DNA of 64,000 nt, taken from NCBI GenBank assembly GCA_023548195.1, contig JAJHZJ010000043.1, positions 930,001 to 994,000 on the forward strand, given 5' to 3'. The first letter of the stretch is position 1. Each line of letters starts with the position of its first letter. The notes under the pieces were generated by a model. The model did no database searches. It saw only the letters and a program-made list of their open reading frames with translations, and was not told the DNA's origin. This document shows positions 60,265-64,000 of this stretch, piece by piece. The position numbers were made by a program, and so were the translations under genes. Source of the stretch: Bettongia penicillata ogilbyi (lineage: Eukaryota; Chordata; Mammalia; Diprotodontia; Potoroidae).

Positions 60265-61862
60265 TCTAGGTCTATAAATAGATTTATTACGGTATACCAA
60301 GAGCTAACCAATAAACGTAGCTATGTACAATCCTGTACCAGAGAACCCTGTTCAGAGAGCTCACAGAAATGCCAGCTTCACTCCAGTGTGACCGATGAGG
60401 AGAGGAAGGGGGTTGGACACATCGTCAGTCATCGGCTGCCCTCCATCCCGCCGGGTTGCTGGCTGGGCCACCCTCCAAGGCAGACACTCAGCCTGCACCC
60501 CGTGTAACATGAAGACGCGATGACAGAGGACGGGTGGAGTTTCATTGTGCTTATTACTTTTAAAAAAACAAAAGAATAAATAATCTCCCACATCACTGCA
60601 TAACCAGGATCCAGCGGCAGACCCTGCAGATCGGAGGTCCGAGTGGGGCTTCAAATCCTGGGACACAGAGTTTGTCCTGTCCATGTCTCCGTGTCCGACC
60701 CATGGTCTGGAAGCCGGTAGGTGAGGGCACGCTCCCCCCCACCTCTCCTAATGCCCAGTGGCCGCCCAAGGGTGGGAGGGGGCATTCTGGCCAGCCCATC
60801 CCTGGCTGGAGAGGCTGACCTAGAGCTGCCTCTCGGAGCTCATGCTCTGTTGTCATGGACTAGTTAAAAATGTTAAAAGGCCGTCCCCATCATGAGCTCC
60901 CATGGGAGCCGCTCAATATATAGCTATCAATATAAAAAATAATCTCCTGTGCTTTGTAGACAGACGCTCCCTCTGCCCTGCCCTCGGCCTGGTCCCCAGC
61001 TAGCACTCAGCTCCCTTGCGAGGCCAGTCCCAGCCTCCCCAGGGGCACCCCCACAAGGCACAGCTTTCATGGGCTGCTGGGCTAGAAAGGTTCCCAAAAA
61101 TAAAGACAGGGGTGTGGGCCCCCCCCCCCAGAGCAGCCAGGAATCTCTAATCTGGGTGTAGAAAAATTAGTGGGATGGCTGTTTGCTTGCTTCCTCCCAC
61201 CCCCAAGGATGCAGGGATCAGTCCCTCACCCCAACCCTTCTACTTACCTCCTCTCCTTTCAGTCCCCCAACGTAACCTTTTGCTCTTGGAAAGGTTAAGA
61301 ATTCGTATGGGATTGGAGAAAGCAGGCCTGGCTGCCAGACTCCCCTTCAATCAGGGGTGGGGGCCAGGAGATTCGTCACCCTCCCCTGATGGCCCTGCCA
61401 TCCCCTCACCCGGAGCCGTCCAGGGCTGCCATCTGCCTCTGCAGCGCCCCACACCCCCGCAACCAGGCAGGCATCTACGCCCAGCCGCTGAGAGCCTGAG
61501 ATGGTTTGAAAAGCTGAGCTTGGACACGAGGTGAGTGAGGGCATTGGGCCCGGCGGTGCCCGGGCTCGTGGGAGAGGGATGGAGGCCCCATCCCTCCCAC
61601 CCACAAGTAAAAAAGAGGGAGTTTCTATTGCACCTGGGCTCATGGGATGCCTCCGAGCATCCCTAGCGTGGAGCACCAGCCACCCCGGCTCCCTGAAGTC
61701 AGGGCGGGAGCGACTGTCGTACATTCGATGTAGAGAATGCTCTAGAGGCCAGCACAGGGGCTCCCTTCCCACTGTCCTAGCTCCCTTCATGCTGACGCTC
61801 TCCTGCTGTGTGTGGCCCGCCTCCCTAGCCATGTCCGCAGCCCCACACGGGTGTCCTGGGCC
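60265..61862 (-). other. KLHL29: KLHL29 3' UTR
   Basis: About 1.6 kb between the stop codon and a minus-strand AATAAA at 60288-60283. It is free of recognisable transposons. It contains an AT-rich, possibly conserved block at about 60870-60960. The 3' limit is inferred from the signal. Confidence 0.6.
60283..60288 (-). promoter_or_regulatory. KLHL29: Poly(A) signal of KLHL29
   Basis: TTTATT on the plus strand, AATAAA on the minus strand, lying in a short AT-rich stretch. It is the first good signal downstream of the stop codon. A second possible one is at 60063-60058. Confidence 0.55.
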
Positions 61863-63826
<1,964 letters not shown>

Positions 63827-64000
63827 CTAGGGCACTGGTGAGGCCCTGGGGGGTCCCTCAACCTCCACTCCACGGGGGAGTTCACACTTTTCCTTCTGTG
63901 TAGGAAGGTCCCCTTCCCATCCCCCCTCCTCTGCTTTGCTTTCCCTCCTTTCCCTCATGTCTTAGGCATGAATTTCTTTTGTTCTTTAGAGGTCCAGCTT

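Overview
The window is nuclear DNA from a therian mammal, most likely a marsupial. It has large introns with GT-AG borders. Its repeats include a roughly 300-bp tRNA-derived SINE of the type common in Australian marsupials, an L1-derived element with ORF1 but no ORF2 (HAL1 type), and old L2, MIR and CR1/L3 copies. The species assignment is inferred from repeat types, not from a search.

Layout. Positions 1-43595 hold the 3' part of ATAD2B on the plus strand: fifteen exons (3564-40633) and a long 3' UTR with two candidate poly(A) signals. The exons join without a stop into 883 residues plus a partial first codon. They cover the end of AAA domain 1 (sensor 1, arginine finger), the degenerate AAA domain 2, the bromodomain, the acidic/basic linker and the C-terminal helical tail. 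The promoter, N-terminus and Walker A/B exons of AAA1 lie left of the window. Positions 60265-63710 hold the last three coding exons and 3' UTR of KLHL29 on the minus strand: the final kelch repeats, ending in the C-terminus typical of the gene. The two genes are tail to tail, about 16.7 kb apart. This matches the neighbourhood I recall at human 2p24 and is why I call the first gene ATAD2B, not ATAD2.

Introns and the intergenic gap are filled with transposon remains. They include a near-complete HAL1-type insertion with an 11-bp target-site duplication (28761-31564), several L1 3' ends on the minus strand, L1 ORF2 fragments on the plus strand, a long antisense L2 copy (21210-22760), an L2 reverse-transcriptase fragment with a 242-codon open frame (16441-17440), a palindromic hAT-type MITE with 8-bp duplications (52012-52212), and simple repeats such as a 440-bp TGTGCA-like tract in a KLHL29 intron.

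ATAD2B is a chromatin AAA+ ATPase and acetyl-lysine reader. KLHL29 is a BTB-kelch protein of the presumed Cullin-3 adaptor type. Nothing in the sequence links their functions; they are simply neighbours. I found no prokaryote-type system, CRISPR array, tRNA or rRNA gene, and no clear endogenous retrovirus. The most useful leads are a very poor splice donor just before the bromodomain exon, followed at once by an in-frame stop, and the HAL1 copies.
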